Positions 37,320-48,569 of a DNA stretch of 64,000 nt are shown piece by piece (the first letter of the stretch is position 1; each line of letters opens with the position of its first letter). The position numbers and the translations under genes are program-made. Below the pieces are notes generated by a model. The model was not told where the DNA came from and made no database searches. It worked only from the letters and a program-made list of their open reading frames with translations. The DNA comes from JACCZX01 sp963729165. GTDB lineage: Bacteria; Pseudomonadota; Gammaproteobacteria; Burkholderiales; Burkholderiaceae_F. Location of the stretch: contig CAVSMM010000007.1 of the NCBI GenBank assembly GCA_963729165.1, forward strand, positions 310,001-374,000. The letters run 5' to 3'.

Positions 37320-38084
37320 TTAAGCGTCACGAACGTCGGCGACAGGAATCGCTCCGAATTCGCGTCGATCAAGATAAGCCAATACCTTTGCTGCGGCGTC
37401 ATTAGCCGAGGTTAGTTGCCCCTGATCCTTCATCGCAGCAAAGCGCGGCTGATCCGGAAACGCGCGCGGATCGGATTCGCGTAATTCGGTCTGCATGTCG
37501 GTGTCGATGACGCCAGGTGCCAGCGAGACGACCATCGCACCGTTCTGCGAGAGTGCTTCGTCGAGCGCGACGACACGAGAAAAGTGATCGAGGCCTGCCT
37601 TGACCGCACAATACGCCGCGGTGCCGGTCAGCGGCTTTTTGCCGGCACCGGACGAAATGTTGAGCACCTTGCGCGGAACACGCCACTCGTGCGTCGCGCG
37701 CAAAAACGCGCGCGTCAACAGCATCGGCGCCTCGAGTCCGACGCGCAGCACAGCGGCCAGCGCGGCGGCGTCGCTTTTGACAATTGGTCCGGGCTTGCCC
37801 GCAAGTGCCGCGTTATTGATCAAGGTCGCCGACGCAAATGAGTTTCGCTGACTCGTTAGCCACGCCTCCAACCGATCCGCGGCCGACACTCCATCTGAGA
37901 GATCGATTGCCCACTGCTCGAGCGGTGCGCCGGTTTCTGCAGCTTTTGCGTCAAGCGCCTGATCCGGATGACGCGACATCGTAAGTAGCGCTGCACCGCG
38001 CTGCACGAGTTGCTCTGCGATCGCAGCGCCGAGCCCGCGCGAAGCACCGGTCAAGATCATCAAGGGGAGGGGAGGTTGCATCAA
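37320..38084 (-). CDS. short-chain dehydrogenase/reductase
   Basis: This 254-residue SDR has the cofactor motif 'LTGASRGLGAAIAEQL' (residues 11-26), 'LINNAALAGKPG', the catalytic Ser in 'NISSGAGKKP' and 'YCAVKAGLDH' (YxxxK). It resembles the benzil/sepiapterin-reductase-like SDRs, and the substrate is not evident. Its ATG overlaps the prfB stop as ATGA (38081-38084), and lysS follows after three bases, so it is translated within this operon. Confidence 0.87.
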   Translation of the reverse strand: MMQPPLPLMILTGASRGLGAAIAEQLVQRGAALLTMSRHPDQALDAKAAETGAPLEQWAIDLSDGVSAADRLEAWLTSQRNSFASATLINNAALAGKPGPIVKSDAAALAAVLRVGLEAPMLLTRAFLRATHEWRVPRKVLNISSGAGKKPLTGTAAYCAVKAGLDHFSRVVALDEALSQNGAMVVSLAPGVIDTDMQTELRESDPRAFPDQPRFAAMKDQGQLTSANDAAAKVLAYLDRREFGAIPVADVRDA

Positions 38085-39185
38085 ACGCCTTGCTTCAAGC
38101 TGGCCTCGATGAAGTCATCCAGATCGCCGTCGAGCACGGCTTGCGTGTTACCCACTTCATAATTGGTGCGCAGATCCTTGATGCGCGACTGGTCGAGCAC
38201 GTACGAGCGGATCTGATGGCCCCAAGCGATGTCGGTTTTTGAATCCTCGAGCGCAGTTTGCTGTACCTGCCGCTTGCGCAGCTCCTGCTCATACAACTTC
38301 GACTTCAGCATCGCCATCGCTTCGGCGCGGTTACGGTGCTGGCTGCGATCATTCTGGCTCTGCACGACGATGCCGCTCGGCAGATGCGTGATGCGCACGG
38401 CCGATTCCGTCTTGTTGACGTGCTGGCCGCCGGCGCCCGACGCTCGGTAGACATCGACGCGCAGATCGGCCGGATTGACTTCTACTTCGATAGTCTCGTC
38501 GACTTCCGGATAGACGAACACGCTGGCAAACGACGTGTGCCGGCGCGCGTTCGAATCAAACGGCGATTTGCGTACCAGCCGGTGGATCCCAGTTTCGGTA
38601 CGCAGCATGCCGAACGCGTAGTCGCCGACCAGCTTGATCGTCGCGCCCTTAATCCCGGCGACTTCACCGCTCGTTTCATCGAGCAATTCGGATTTGAACT
38701 TGCGACGCTCGGCGTAGCGCAGATACATGCGCTCGAGCATCGACGCCCAATCCTGCGCCTCGGTGCCACCGGCACCCGCTTGAATCTCGATGAAGCAGTT
38801 GTTTGGATCCAGCGGATTGTTGAACATCCGCTGAAACTCGAGCTCGGCGACCTGCTTGGCAATTGCGGCAACGTCCGCATCAACCGCTAACAGCGTCGCT
38901 TCGTCAGCATCGCTGCGCGCCATTGCGAACAGTTCACCCGAATCGCTAACTGCTGATTCGAGCGTGCGCATCTTCTGCACGATCAATTCCGTACTTTTTT
39001 TCTCTCTGCCAAGCTCCTGCGCGCGCTTCGGGTCTTCCCACACTTTCGGATCTTCGAGCGCCCGCCCGACTTCTTCGAGCCGGCGTTCCTTTACATCGAC
39101 GTCAAAGATACCTCCGCAGTTCGGACAGGCGAGTGCGCAGGTCCGCGACAGTGCCTTCAATTTGATTCAGGCGCTCGGCTTCCAT
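38081..39185 (-). CDS. prfB: peptide chain release factor 2 (programmed +1 frameshift)
   Basis: RF2 ends translation at UGA and UAA. The ATG at 39183-39185 opens 'MEAERLNQIEGTVADLRTRL' and runs through 'SELRRYL' to an in-frame TGA at 39102-39104. A +1 shift at CTT-TGA-C continues as 'DVDVKERRLEEVGRALEDP'. The rest is canonical, with the GGQ loop 'ASGAGGQHVNKTESAVRITH'. The product is about 367 residues. The shift is the conserved autoregulatory device of prfB, not an error like those elsewhere in this window. Confidence 0.95.
39102..39115 (-). promoter_or_regulatory. prfB programmed frameshift site
   Basis: On the minus strand the site reads GGAGG-TAT-CTT-TGA-C: an internal Shine-Dalgarno-like GGAGG three bases before the slippery CTT, then the UGA stop. 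When RF2 is scarce the ribosome pauses at UGA and slips +1, raising RF2 synthesis. The layout matches the well-known E. coli element (AGGGGGUAUCUUUGAC). Confidence 0.93.
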
Positions 39186-39215
39186 GATGTCCTTTGATTT
39201 TCGATGGGCGCCGGA

Positions 39216-40916
39216 TTATAGGGCGGCATGTTCGATCACCAGCTGCAAGCGACGCTCGCCCATATAGTCATCGACGACCGGGCGATACGCGAGCCGTACC
39301 GTGCGCGGCACCTGTTCGGTGCGCGAAAACCACATGGCATCGAAGAGGACGGCCATCGAGATCGAGGATCAGCTTCAAATGCCGATCCTTGACCAGGCGC
39401 TGTTCGACCACGACGAACTCGTTGTCGAACAGCGGCGCCGGAAATCCCTGCCCCCATACATGCGAATCGATCGCCTCGATCAGCGACAGCACGATCTCGT
39501 TCGCAGCCAGTGCGCCATCGGTTGTGACCGTGCGCTCGAAAAGCGCATCGATCGCACGACGTGCGCGTAGCGTCTTCGAATGCCGAAACGAAGCCGTCAT
39601 AGCTCGATGCGGGCATCGTCAAGCCTGCCGCCATCGCGTGGCCTCCGAAGCGGCGCACGAGGGAGGGTGCCTGCTTGGTCACCAGGTCGAGCGTGTCACG
39701 CAAGTGCACGCCTTCGATCGAGCGGCCCGATCCGCGCAGCTCGCCGTCGTTGCCGCGCGCAAACGCGATTGTCGGTCGGTGATACTTTTCCTTGATTCTC
39801 GACGCAACCAGCCCGATCACACCTTGGTGCCAGTCTTCGTTGTACAGGCAGATCGTGCTGCGCGCGGCCACCTCGGCCTCGTCGAGAACGGCCAAGGCAT
39901 CGAGCTGCATGTCGCTTTCGATGTCACGCCGGTCTCGATTCAGCTGATCGAGCTGCTGAGCGAGTTCGATCGCGCGCTCGAAGCTGTCGGTGATCAGACA
40001 CTCGATGCCGATCGTCATGTCGGTCAGCCGCCCCGCTGCGTTAATGCGCGGACCGATTGCAAAACCAAGATCGCGGGCACTCGCTGTTCGCGGATCTTTT
40101 CCGGCAAACTGAAACAGCGCGGCGATCCCGGGCCGCAGCCGGCCTTGACGAATTCGCTGCAGACCTTGCGCGATCAGGATGCGGTTGTTGCGATCGAGCT
40201 TGACGACATCTGCGACGGTGCCGAGTGCGACCAGATCGAGCAGATGATCGAGTCGAGGCTGTGTTGCAGCGTCGAAAGCCTCGCGCGCACGCAACTCCGC
40301 TCGCAAGCGCGAGCAGAACATAGAACATCACGCCGACGCCCGCCAGATGTTTGCTCGGAAATCCGCAGCCGGCCTGATTCGGATTGACGATGCATGCAGC
40401 GGCCGGCAGCACGGCACCTGGCAGGTGATGATCGGTAACCAGCACCGAGATTCCAAGCTCGTTCGCGCGCGCAACACCTTCGACGCTCGCGATGCCGTTA
40501 TCAACGGTGATCAGCAGGTCGGGAGGACCTTGCGTCGCGCGTGCGGCCAGATCAACGATCTCGGGCGTCAATCCATAGCCATACTCGAAGCGATTGGGTA
40601 CGAGGTAATCGACGTGGGCCCCCATTGCACGCAGACCCAACAGTCCGACCGCACACGCGGTGGCGCCATCACAGTCGTAGTCGGCAACAATCAGCAGGCG
40701 TGAATGCGCCGTTATCGCATCGGCTAACAGGACTGCTGCGTCGTCCACATGCGACATTGCACCCGGCGGCACCAATCCATCCAGCACCAGTTGCATTTCG
40801 GCGACACTCGCAATGCCGCGTGCGGCCAGCGCGCGAGCCAGCGCCGCGGGCATGCCCTCGGCGGCCAGGCGGCGCGCGGTCGCGGCGTCAAAGTCGCGAA
40901 CCCTGAGTATCGTCAT
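39216..40916 (-). CDS. recJ: single-strand-specific exonuclease RecJ (frameshifted)
   Basis: RecJ degrades 5' single-stranded DNA in recombination and repair. The DHH phosphoesterase motifs are 'LLIVADYDCDGATACAVGLLGL' and 'VLVTDHHLPG' in the first frame. Homology then continues in a second frame from about 40320 ('RLDHLLDLVALGTVADVVKLD', 'INAAGRLTD'). The DHHA1 domain has 'GSGRSIEGVHLRDTL' and 'RRFGGHAMAAGLTMP'. The C-terminal OB fold comes in a third frame (39600-39330), and a last slip near 39330 leads to 'DDYMGERRLQLVIEH', stopping at 39216. The total of about 566 residues is normal. The start ATG is at 40914-40916. Confidence 0.9.
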
Positions 40917-41891
40917 TCGGTAAACGCCTGTGCCATCGTGCGCCGGCGCCACGCTTTGTATCGATCCGAAGGCCGCAATTGAAATGTGCGCAGCGCACCG
41001 CCGCTAAAAATCAAATCGATCGCGTCGTCAGAATGTTCGATCAGCGAGCGATCGATCTCGCCGATCGCTCGCAGCCACGCACTCCAGTCCTGGCGCTGCC
41101 TTGCGTCCCATGCATCGTCGATGACGACGAGTGCCTTGTCGGCCGTTGGCGCGCCTAACGGTGCGGCACGCGCACCGGCGGCTTGTGCTGCACCCCGCAA
41201 CTCGGCAGCATCCGATTGCACTTGCGTGAATCCGATCGGAGGCAACGGCTTCCATCGTCCGCCGCCATGGAGCCAGATCGCGTTGATGGTTCGCTCGCGT
41301 CTGGCTTCGCGCTGCGCGTTCACCGCGTGCACATGCCATGCCATTTGAATTTCGTTGTGCAAGCGATTCCAGATCGGTGCGTCACGACCTTCGGGCATCT
41401 CGACCGCGGCTGATTGATCGCCGCCAGCGGACGCGTGTCGATCTGCCAATCATGATCGGATAACAAGAACCAGCGCTCTCCGGTCTCAATCAATCGACTC
41501 CCTGTGTTCTGAGCAAGCTCGTTGGCGACAGCGATCAGCGCGCTCGACTCTTCTGCGGTAAGTGCATCGCTGCCGAGCGATTGCACGATCAGATGGTCGC
41601 GCGCCGCTTCCATGTGGACCGGATCGGCATGCCAGACAAACCCTGGGTATCGCTGCTGCGGTGAGTCTGCGCGTATGCGTAGGGCGCGGTCGGAGCCGGT
41701 GCATCCTGACCGAACAGAGTGCTCGCCAGCCAGCCGAAGTGTGCGCCGGTAACCACTGATGACGCGGGTCGCTCAGCGCATGTCGCGCGCGACAGGCGAG
41801 ACTTCAACGTGGGTGTATTCAGAGACGCGGTCAATGCAATGGCCAACTCGCCGGGCAGCAGCGCGCCGGCTGCAAACAGCGTGAAATGCAT
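40913..41891 (-). CDS. conserved protein, COG4255/RpfE-type 'phosphoglycerate mutase-like' (frameshifted)
   Basis: This is a conserved betaproteobacterial protein usually found next to recJ, often labelled as a cofactor-independent phosphoglycerate mutase-like or RpfE-type protein; its real role is unknown. The N-terminus ('MHFTLFAAGALLPGELAIALT') runs to about 41640. It slips to 'MEAARDHLIVQSLGSDALTAEE', and near 41420 slips again to a frame with 'WNRLHNEIQMAWHVHAVNAQRE' and 'INAIWLHGGGRWKPLP'. The stop at 40913 overlaps the recJ start. The breaks are most likely sequence errors. I do not assign an enzymatic activity. Confidence 0.72.
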
Positions 41892-41997
41892 TGATCGATT
41901 TTACGGTCGAATGGGATGATTCAGTGCTGCTGCCTGAGCCTGACCGTCGCTTGGCTACAATCGTCGCGCTTCTCCGAGCCAATCACCCTTCATTCCC

Positions 41998-43253
41998 TTG
42001 AACCTTCCTTACGAACTTCGAATCGGCCTGCGCTACACGCGTGCCGGCAGGCGTGCGCGCCGTCGTAACGGGTTCATTTCATTCATATCGGGTATTTCGA
42101 TGATCGGCATCGCGCTCGGCGTGATGGCGCTGATCGTCGTTTTGTCGGTGATGAACGGGTTCGTCTATCAAGTGCGGGATCGGATGCTGTCGGTCGTCTC
42201 GCACGTCGAAGTATTTGCGAACAACGGTGCACTGCAGGACTGGCGGGCGATTGAGCAGATCGCGCGCCGCAATCCCGGGTGATCGGCGCTGCGCCCTACA
42301 TCAACGCGCAGGCGCTGTTGACCAATGGCGAGAGTGTTCGTGGCGCGCTGGTGCGGGGTATCGATCCGGCTGCCGAGCCACAGGTGTCGGAGATTGCGTC
42401 TCAAGTGCGCGGAGAGCCTCTGACCGCATTGGCCGAAGGCGAGTTCGGCGTCATTCTGGGTGGTGAGCTCGCGCGCACGCTTGGACTGCTGCGCGGCGAG
42501 AAGGTGACGTTGATTGCGCCACAAGGTCAGGTCACGCCGGCCGGTGTCGTGCCGCGACTCAAGCAGTTCACCGTGATCAGCACGTTTGATTCGGGGCACT
42601 TTGAATACGACAGCTCACTGGCACTGATTCATATCGGCGACGCTGCGCGGCTGTTCAGGGTCGATGGGCCGACCGGCGTACGTCTCAAGCTGAACGACCT
42701 GGAGCGTGCCCCCGAGGTCGCACTGGAACTCGCGAGGTCGTTCGATCCCGGCGTACTGGTGCGCGACTGGGGACGTCAGAATCGAAGTTACTTTTCCGCC
42801 GTTCAAATCGAGAAACGAATGATGTTCATCATTCTCGCGCTGATCGTTGCGGTGGCGGCATTCAATCTCGTCTCAACGCTGGTGATGACCGTGACCGAAA
42901 AGCAATCGGACATCGCGATCATGCGCACGCTGGGAGCCAGTCCCGGCAGCGTGATGGTGGTGTTCATGGTGCAGGGTGCATTGATTGGAATACTCGGCAC
43001 GCTGCTGGGAGTCGCCAGCGGATTGTTGGTTGCAAATAACCTCGACACGATTTTTCCGGCGATCGAGCGCATCGCCGGGTTTCCGCTGATTCCGAAGGAC
43101 ATTTACTTCATCAGCTCGCTGCCGTCGGATCCGCGCGCCAGCGATATCGTGCCGATCGCTCTGATCTCGATGGTGCTGTCGTTGGTGGCCACGTTGTATC
43201 CGAGCTGGCGTGCGTCGCGCGTCAAGCCGGCCGAGGCGCTGCGCTATGACTGA
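41998..43253 (+). CDS. lolC: lipoprotein-releasing ABC permease LolC/LolE (one frameshift)
   Basis: This is the membrane subunit of the Lol exporter, which extracts outer-membrane lipoproteins from the inner membrane. The N-terminus 'YELRIGLRYTRAGRRARRNGFISFISGISMIGIALGVMALIVVLSVMNGF' is diagnostic (the first transmembrane helix lies within it). Near 42278 one C is missing (a deletion, unlike most breaks here), and the frame resumes as 'IGAAPYINAQALLTNGESVRG'. The periplasmic domain and three C-terminal helices (FtsX-type) follow, ending 'WRASRVKPAEALRYD'. The start seems to be a TTG at 41998. The stop overlaps lolD. Confidence 0.9.
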
Positions 43254-43931
43254 CCGCGCCGTCCTCAGCGCGCGTGGCGTCGAAAAGTCCTATCGCGAGG
43301 GAGGTCTTGCGGTCGATGTGCTGCGCGGCGCGGATCTCGATGTGGCGCCCGGTGAGCTGGTCGCGGTTGTCGGCGCGTCGGGTTCTGGCAAGAGCACGCT
43401 GCTGCACGTTTTCGGCGGGCTCGATGCGGCCGACCGCGGCCAAGTGATGATCGAAGGGCGCGACGTGGCGCAGCTCAGTGAGGTCCGACCGCGGCCGATT
43501 GCGCAACGAGCGCCTGGGATTCATCTATCAGTTCCATCATTTGTTGCCGGAGTTCACCGCGCTGGATAACGTCGCGATGCCGCTGACGATCCGCCGTCAC
43601 ACATTGCATGACGCGCGGGCGAGGCCAAGGAAACGCTGGCCGGCGGTGGGACTGCGAGAGCGTGTGAATGCACCATCCGGGCGAGTTGTCCGGTGGCGAG
43701 CGGCAGCGCACGGCGATCGCACGCGCGATCGTCACGCGGCCCGCGTGCGTACTGGCCGACGAGCCGACCGGTAACCTCGACCGCGATACCGCGCGCGGCG
43801 TCTTCAACGTGTTCGTTGATCTCGCGCGAAGCTGCCGAACGGCGGTCGTGATCGTTACGCACGATCCTGAACTTGCGTCGCGCTGCGATCGGGTGTTGCG
43901 GTTGCAGGACGGCCGGCTGGCGCTGGCGTGA
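43246..43931 (+). CDS. lolD: lipoprotein-releasing ABC ATPase LolD (frameshifted)
   Basis: This is the ATPase subunit of the Lol exporter. Walker A is 'GASGSGKSTLLHVFGGLD' (about residue 42). The frame slips near 43485 to 'RLRNERLGFIYQFHHLLPEFTALDNVAMPL' (Q-loop and the LolD-specific stretch), and again near 43615-43665 to the ABC signature 'ELSGGERQRTAIARAI' and Walker B 'CVLADEPTGNLD', with the switch His in 'VIVTHDPELA'. The restored length of about 228 residues is normal. Its ATG (43246) lies inside the end of lolC. Confidence 0.9.
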
Positions 43932-43937
43932 ATCGCT

Positions 43938-44492
43938 TCAGCCGGCGCGCGATCGTTGGCGCCGCGCACGCCACGCGCGTCGCAGATAAACGCTCCAGAG
44001 GCCGCGCACCGTCACATACCCGAGTGCCGCGAGGATCGATGCGAGCAGCAGCAGTCCCACCGCGAGCGGCGCACCCAGGCTCATCATCCAGCGGCCCATC
44101 GCCTCCATCGATCCGAGCAAGTGCGTCCACTCCCACTCGGGCAGCGCGGGCGGCTTGGCAAAGCCCCCGGCAGCCGAGAGTGAAACTCGCCGATCTCATA
44201 TGCGAGCAGGTACAGCGGCACGATCGTGATCGGGTTCGTATAGAGGGTCGTGACCAGCGCCAACGGCAGATTCACGCGCAAAAGAACGCACGCGATCAGC
44301 CGACCCGAGCATTTGCAGCGGACCGGGAATCAGTCCGCAAAACAACCCGACCGCGACACCTCCGGCAGCAGAGCGACGATTCAGATGCCACAGCGCTGGA
44401 TGGAACAACGTGTCGCCGAACATCGACAGCGCTTTCACCTCGCGCACCTTGTCGACGTTGGGCATGACCTTGCGGAAAAACTTGCGGGGCAT
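43938..44492 (-). CDS. DUF2062 membrane protein (frameshifted)
   Basis: This is a small polytopic membrane protein of the DUF2062 family; its function is unknown. The N-terminus reads 'MPRKFFRKVMPNVDKVREVK' then 'GGVAVGLFCGLIPGPLQML'. Slips near 44300 and 44185 lead to 'LPLALVTTLYTNPITIVPLYLLAYEIG' and to a last segment with two hydrophobic stretches, ending at 43938. The restored length is about 184 residues. It converges on lolD and diverges from comEC. Confidence 0.8.
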
Positions 44493-44542
44493 GCGGCCAG
44501 TTTAGGGCCTCGCGAGAGGCCGTCACTGCGTAGACTTGTCCG

Positions 44543-47092
44543 ATGACGACGCATGCACGGTGCGCCGTTGATGCGCGTCGTATGAGGCCGGCGGCGCTGG
44601 TCGCGTTCGTGATCGGTGTATGTGCGCTGCAATGGCAGGCGTCGCTGCCGGGTCCCGCAAGCATCGCGCTGATTGGCCTGCGCTGGAGCGGAATGCTGTT
44701 GTCGTTGTTCGCGATCGAGGCTCAGCTGGCTCGGGCGCGGGCAATGCTGTTGCTCGTATCGGTTTGCCTGGGGTTTGCCTATGCCGCGGGCCATGCGACG
44801 TGGCGCATGGCCGATGAGCTCGCGTTCGATGACGAAGGTCGTGACATTGCGGTCGTCGGGGATGATTGCCAGCCTGCCGGTGACGCTGGAGCGCGGCGTC
44901 AGGTTCGAGTTCGATATCGAGCGCGTCGTCGGGCCAGCGTGCATGTGCCGGCGCGTGTTCTTCTCGGTTGGTACAGCGGCAATGTCGGTGGCGACAGACA
45001 GTGCAACCGGGTGAGCGATGGGCCTTTTCGGTGCGGTTGAAACGCCCGCACGGCACGATGAATCCCGGCGGTTTCGATTTCGAAGCGTGGATGCTCGAGC
45101 GAAATTTGCGCGCGTCCGGCTATGTGCGGGCGGGACGCAACGACTCCAGCGCCGCGACGCGCCTGAAGGAGATGGTCTGGATGCCGCGCTACGCGATCGA
45201 GCGTGCACGCTCGAACCTGCGCGCGCAATTGCAGCCGAAGCTCGAGGGCAAGCGCTACGGCGGCGTGCTGCTGGCGCTGGTGCTTGGCGATCAGCGCGCC
45301 ATCAGCGACGCCGACTGGACGCTGTTCAACCGCACCGGAATTGGCCATCTGGTCAGCATCTCCGGACTGCACATCACGATGATCGCAAGTCTGATCGGCC
45401 TCACGGTGGGCGCGCTTTGGCGGCGCTCGCCGGTGCTGCTGGCACGAGCAGCCGCGCAGACCTCTGCGGTGATCGCGGGCTTGCTCGCGGCGTTTTTCTA
45501 CGCGCTGCTGGCGGGTTGGGGAGTGCCTGCACAGCGCACGGTGGTCATGCTCGCTACGGTCGGTGCGGCATGGCTGTTCAGCTCGCGCATCGGACGCTGC
45601 GACTTCGCTTGCGCTCGCTGCGGCGCTGGTATGCCTGATCGATCCGTGGGCTGTCCTGGCACCCGGGTTTCTGGCTTTCGTTCGGCGCTGTCGCGGCCAT
45701 CGTTTGGGTCGTGCAGGGCAGGCCGACGCATTCTGCTTCGTCGGGACTGCGTCCTGTTCTTCACGCCGCCGCGCGCGTGCAGATCGCGGTAACTCTTGCG
45801 CTGGTACCCGCCACGGTGTTGCTGTTTCATCAACTGTCGATCGTTTCGCCACTCGCCAACGCCGTGGCGATTCCGATCGTGAGCTGGGCGGTGACCCCGC
45901 TCGCGTTGATCGGTGCTGCACTTGCGACGCTTCCGGCGCCGCTGTCATTGCTGGCGGAGCCGGTGTTGGGTGCTGCCGAAGCGATCTTCGCGATTGTCGC
46001 CGCGTGCTCGGAATGGGCTGGCGTCGTTCGCGTGGGCCAATCGTGCCGGTCGCGACTCCGCCGCTGGCACTGATCGTCCTGGCCGGTGATCGGGGTGATC
46101 TGGTTGCTGGCACCGCCGGGATGGCCTTTTCGTGCGGTGGGTGCAGTGGCGCATTCTGCCGATGTTCGTGTGGCCTGCGATACGCGCCGCCGACAACGAA
46201 GTCTGGGTGACGGCGCTCGACGTCGGTCAAGGCTCATCGCTGCTGGTGGAAACGAAGCGAGCACGCGTGGCTGTATGACGCCGGCCCGCGCTACTCCGCC
46301 GATACGGATGCAGGTGAACGTTTGATCTTGCCGTACTTGAGTCACCGAGGAATCGGAAGTCTCGACGGATTGATCGTCTCGCATCTGGATAACGATCATT
46401 CCGGCGGGGCGGCGTCGATACTGCGCGCGGTGCCTGTGCGACCGCGTTGTATCTTCAATCGTCCGTCGGGCATACAGTGCTCAACGCGCGGGCCGAGGTC
46501 GAGCGATGTACGGCCGGCATGCAATGGAACACGGGACCGCTGACTTTCGCGGTTTTGCACCCGCGCCTGCGGACTACGAAGCGAAGCGCCCGACAAACTC
46601 GATGAGCTGCGTCGTAGTCGATCACATCGGGCGTGACCCGGCTGCTATTGACAGGCGATGTGCTGCTGACCGATGAGGCGGCGATTGTCGCGCGCGAACC
46701 TGCACTGCGTGCCGAGTGGATGGCCGTGCCGCATCACGGCAGTCGCAGCTCGTCCAGCGCACTGCTGCTCGACACGCTGGGCGCGAGCTCCGCCGTCGCG
46801 CAGGCAGGCTATCGGAACCGTTTCCGGCACCCCGACGCCGAGGTCATCGCTCGCTATCAGCTGCAGAACAGATTCCGTTTTTTCGCACCGATCACGCGGG
46901 TGCGTTGCAATGGCGCTTCGCGCGCGAGGGTCAAGCACGGTGGCGTCGTCACGCCAAACGCATGCACGCTACTGGCATAACCGGCCTCCGACGGCGCGCA
47001 GCCTTCAACCTCGGACAGCGGAATCGCCAGAGACGGGCGCCGCTGGGTACGACGTAATTCCGGGACCGCCTGAGCCTTACGTGGGCCGCTAA
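44543..47092 (+). CDS. comEC: DNA uptake channel ComEC/Rec2 (many frameshifts)
   Basis: This is the inner-membrane channel for single-stranded DNA in natural transformation. Collinear pieces include the DUF4131-like N-terminus (44543-44850), an OB-like region (about 44890-45160), and the competence domain with 'LALVLGDQRAISDADWTLFNRTGIGHLVSISGLHITM' (45270-45380, split here between two motifs) and several helices up to about 46070. A metallo-beta-lactamase-like domain follows with 'VWVTALDVGQGSSLLVET', 'SHLDNDHSGGA', 'LLLTGDV' and 'PHHGSRSSSS'. It ends in 'RYWHNRPPTARSL'. I count at least seven slips. If they are errors, the organism probably has a working competence channel. Confidence 0.85.
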
Positions 47093-47116
47093 ACTGCTTG
47101 TTGGGGTGGGTCCGCG

Positions 47117-48569
47117 ATGCAGCAAAAGGCGTTTGACGAGATGTACGACGGCAGCGATCGTGTGCGTGCGCACTATCGCGAGTTTGAACGCTGGCTTGTC
47201 GGAACAGACACCGGACTCAATGCAGTTCAAGCGCGCGGAAGCCGATCTCGTGTTCCGGCGCGTCGGCGTTACGTTCGCCGTTTATGGCGACAAGGACGAT
47301 AAAAGTAACGGCGAGGCGACCGAGCGCCTGATTCCGTTTGACGTCGTACCGCGCATCATTCCGGCTGCCGAATGGAAGAAGCTCGAAGCTGGCTTGAAAC
47401 AGAGAGTGCGCGCGCTCAACATGTTTTTGCGCGACGTTTACCACGACCAGGACATCTTGCGCGCCGGGAAGCTTCCGGCGGAGCAGATCTTGCGCAACTC
47501 GCAGTATCGGCCCGAAATGCGTGGTGTCGACGTCGGTTGGAGACATCTACGCGCATGTGGCGGGCATTGACGTCGTGAAGAGCGTCCGGCACGACTGGAA
47601 CGCTGGCGAGTACTTCGTCCTCGAGGACAACCTGCGCGTGCCGAGCGGGGTTTCCTACATGCTGGAAAACCGCAAGATGATGATGCGGCTGTTTTCCGAC
47701 CTATTTGCGAGGAACCGCGTGGCGCCGGTCGCGCATTATCCGGACGTACTGCTCGAAAATCTACGGTCGGTGGCGCCGCTCGGCGTTGACGATCCGACGG
47801 TCGTTTTGTTGACGCCCGGCATGTACAACTCCGCGTACTTCGAGCATGCGTTTTTGGCGCAGCAAATGGGGATCGAGCTGGTCGAGGGGCAGGATTTGTT
47901 CGTGCAGGACAACCACGTGTTCATGCGTACCACGCGCGGTCCGCAGCGGGTCGATGTGATCTACCGTCGCATCGACGATGATTTCCTCGATCCGCGTGCG
48001 TTCCGGACAGGACTCGACGCTCGGAGTCGCCGGGCTGCTGTCGGTCTATCGCGCCGGCAAGGTCACGCTGGCCAACGCGATCGGCACTGGGATTGCGGAC
48101 GACAAATCGATCTATCCACACGTACCCGACATGATCGACTTCTACCTTGGCGAGAAACCGATCTTGTCGAATGTTCCCACGCTACGTGTGCCGCGAGCCC
48201 GACCAGTTGGAGTACACGTTGTCCCACCTTGAAGAGCTGGTGGTAAAGGAAGTGCACGGCGCCGGCGGCTACGGCATGCTGGTCGGGCCTGCCGCGACGC
48301 GCGAGGAGCGGCAGGACTTTGCGGCGCGTTTGCGCGCCAAGCCTGAAAACTACATCGCACAGCCGACGCTTGCACTGTCGACCTGTCCGACATATGTCGA
48401 ATCGGGAATTGCACCGCGTCATATCGATTTGCGTCCGTACGTGCTGTCGGGCCAAGACGTCGTCACCGTGCCCGGCGGCCTGTGCCGGGTCGCGCTACGC
48501 GAGGGGTCGCTGGTCGTTAACTCCTCGCAGGGCGGGGGCACCAAGGACACCTGGGTGCTCGAGCGATGA
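47117..48569 (+). CDS. circularly permuted ATP-grasp protein (frameshifted)
   Basis: This is the CP-ATP-grasp family (DUF404/DUF407), which occurs with alpha-E proteins and transglutaminases and is thought to modify peptides. Pieces in order are 'MQQKAFDEMYDGSDRVRAHY', 'FAVYGDKDDKSNGEATERLIPFD', 'GIDVVKSVRHDWNAGEYFVLEDNLRVPSGVSYMLENR' (split), 'DDPTVVLLTPGMYNSAYFEH', 'VDVIYRRIDDDFLDP', 'VANAIGTGIADDKSIY'-like sequence and 'TKDTWVLER'. Slips lie near 47220, 47530, 48000 and 48180. The restored length of about 482 residues is normal. The stop overlaps the GGDEF gene as ATGA (48566-48569). Confidence 0.85.

Noticed and set aside
39194..40387. Plus-strand frame of 397 codons opposite recJ
   Set aside because: RecJ motifs on the minus strand are unmistakable; the plus-strand product is a shadow.
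40913..41891. Firm assignment of the gene upstream of recJ as phosphoglycerate mutase
   Set aside because: The label is inherited from database names; no phosphoglycerate mutase catalytic motif could be identified, so only the family relation is reported.
44899..46230. Minus-strand open frame of 443 codons opposite comEC
   Set aside because: Low-complexity Arg/Pro-rich product; ComEC motifs on the plus strand explain the region.
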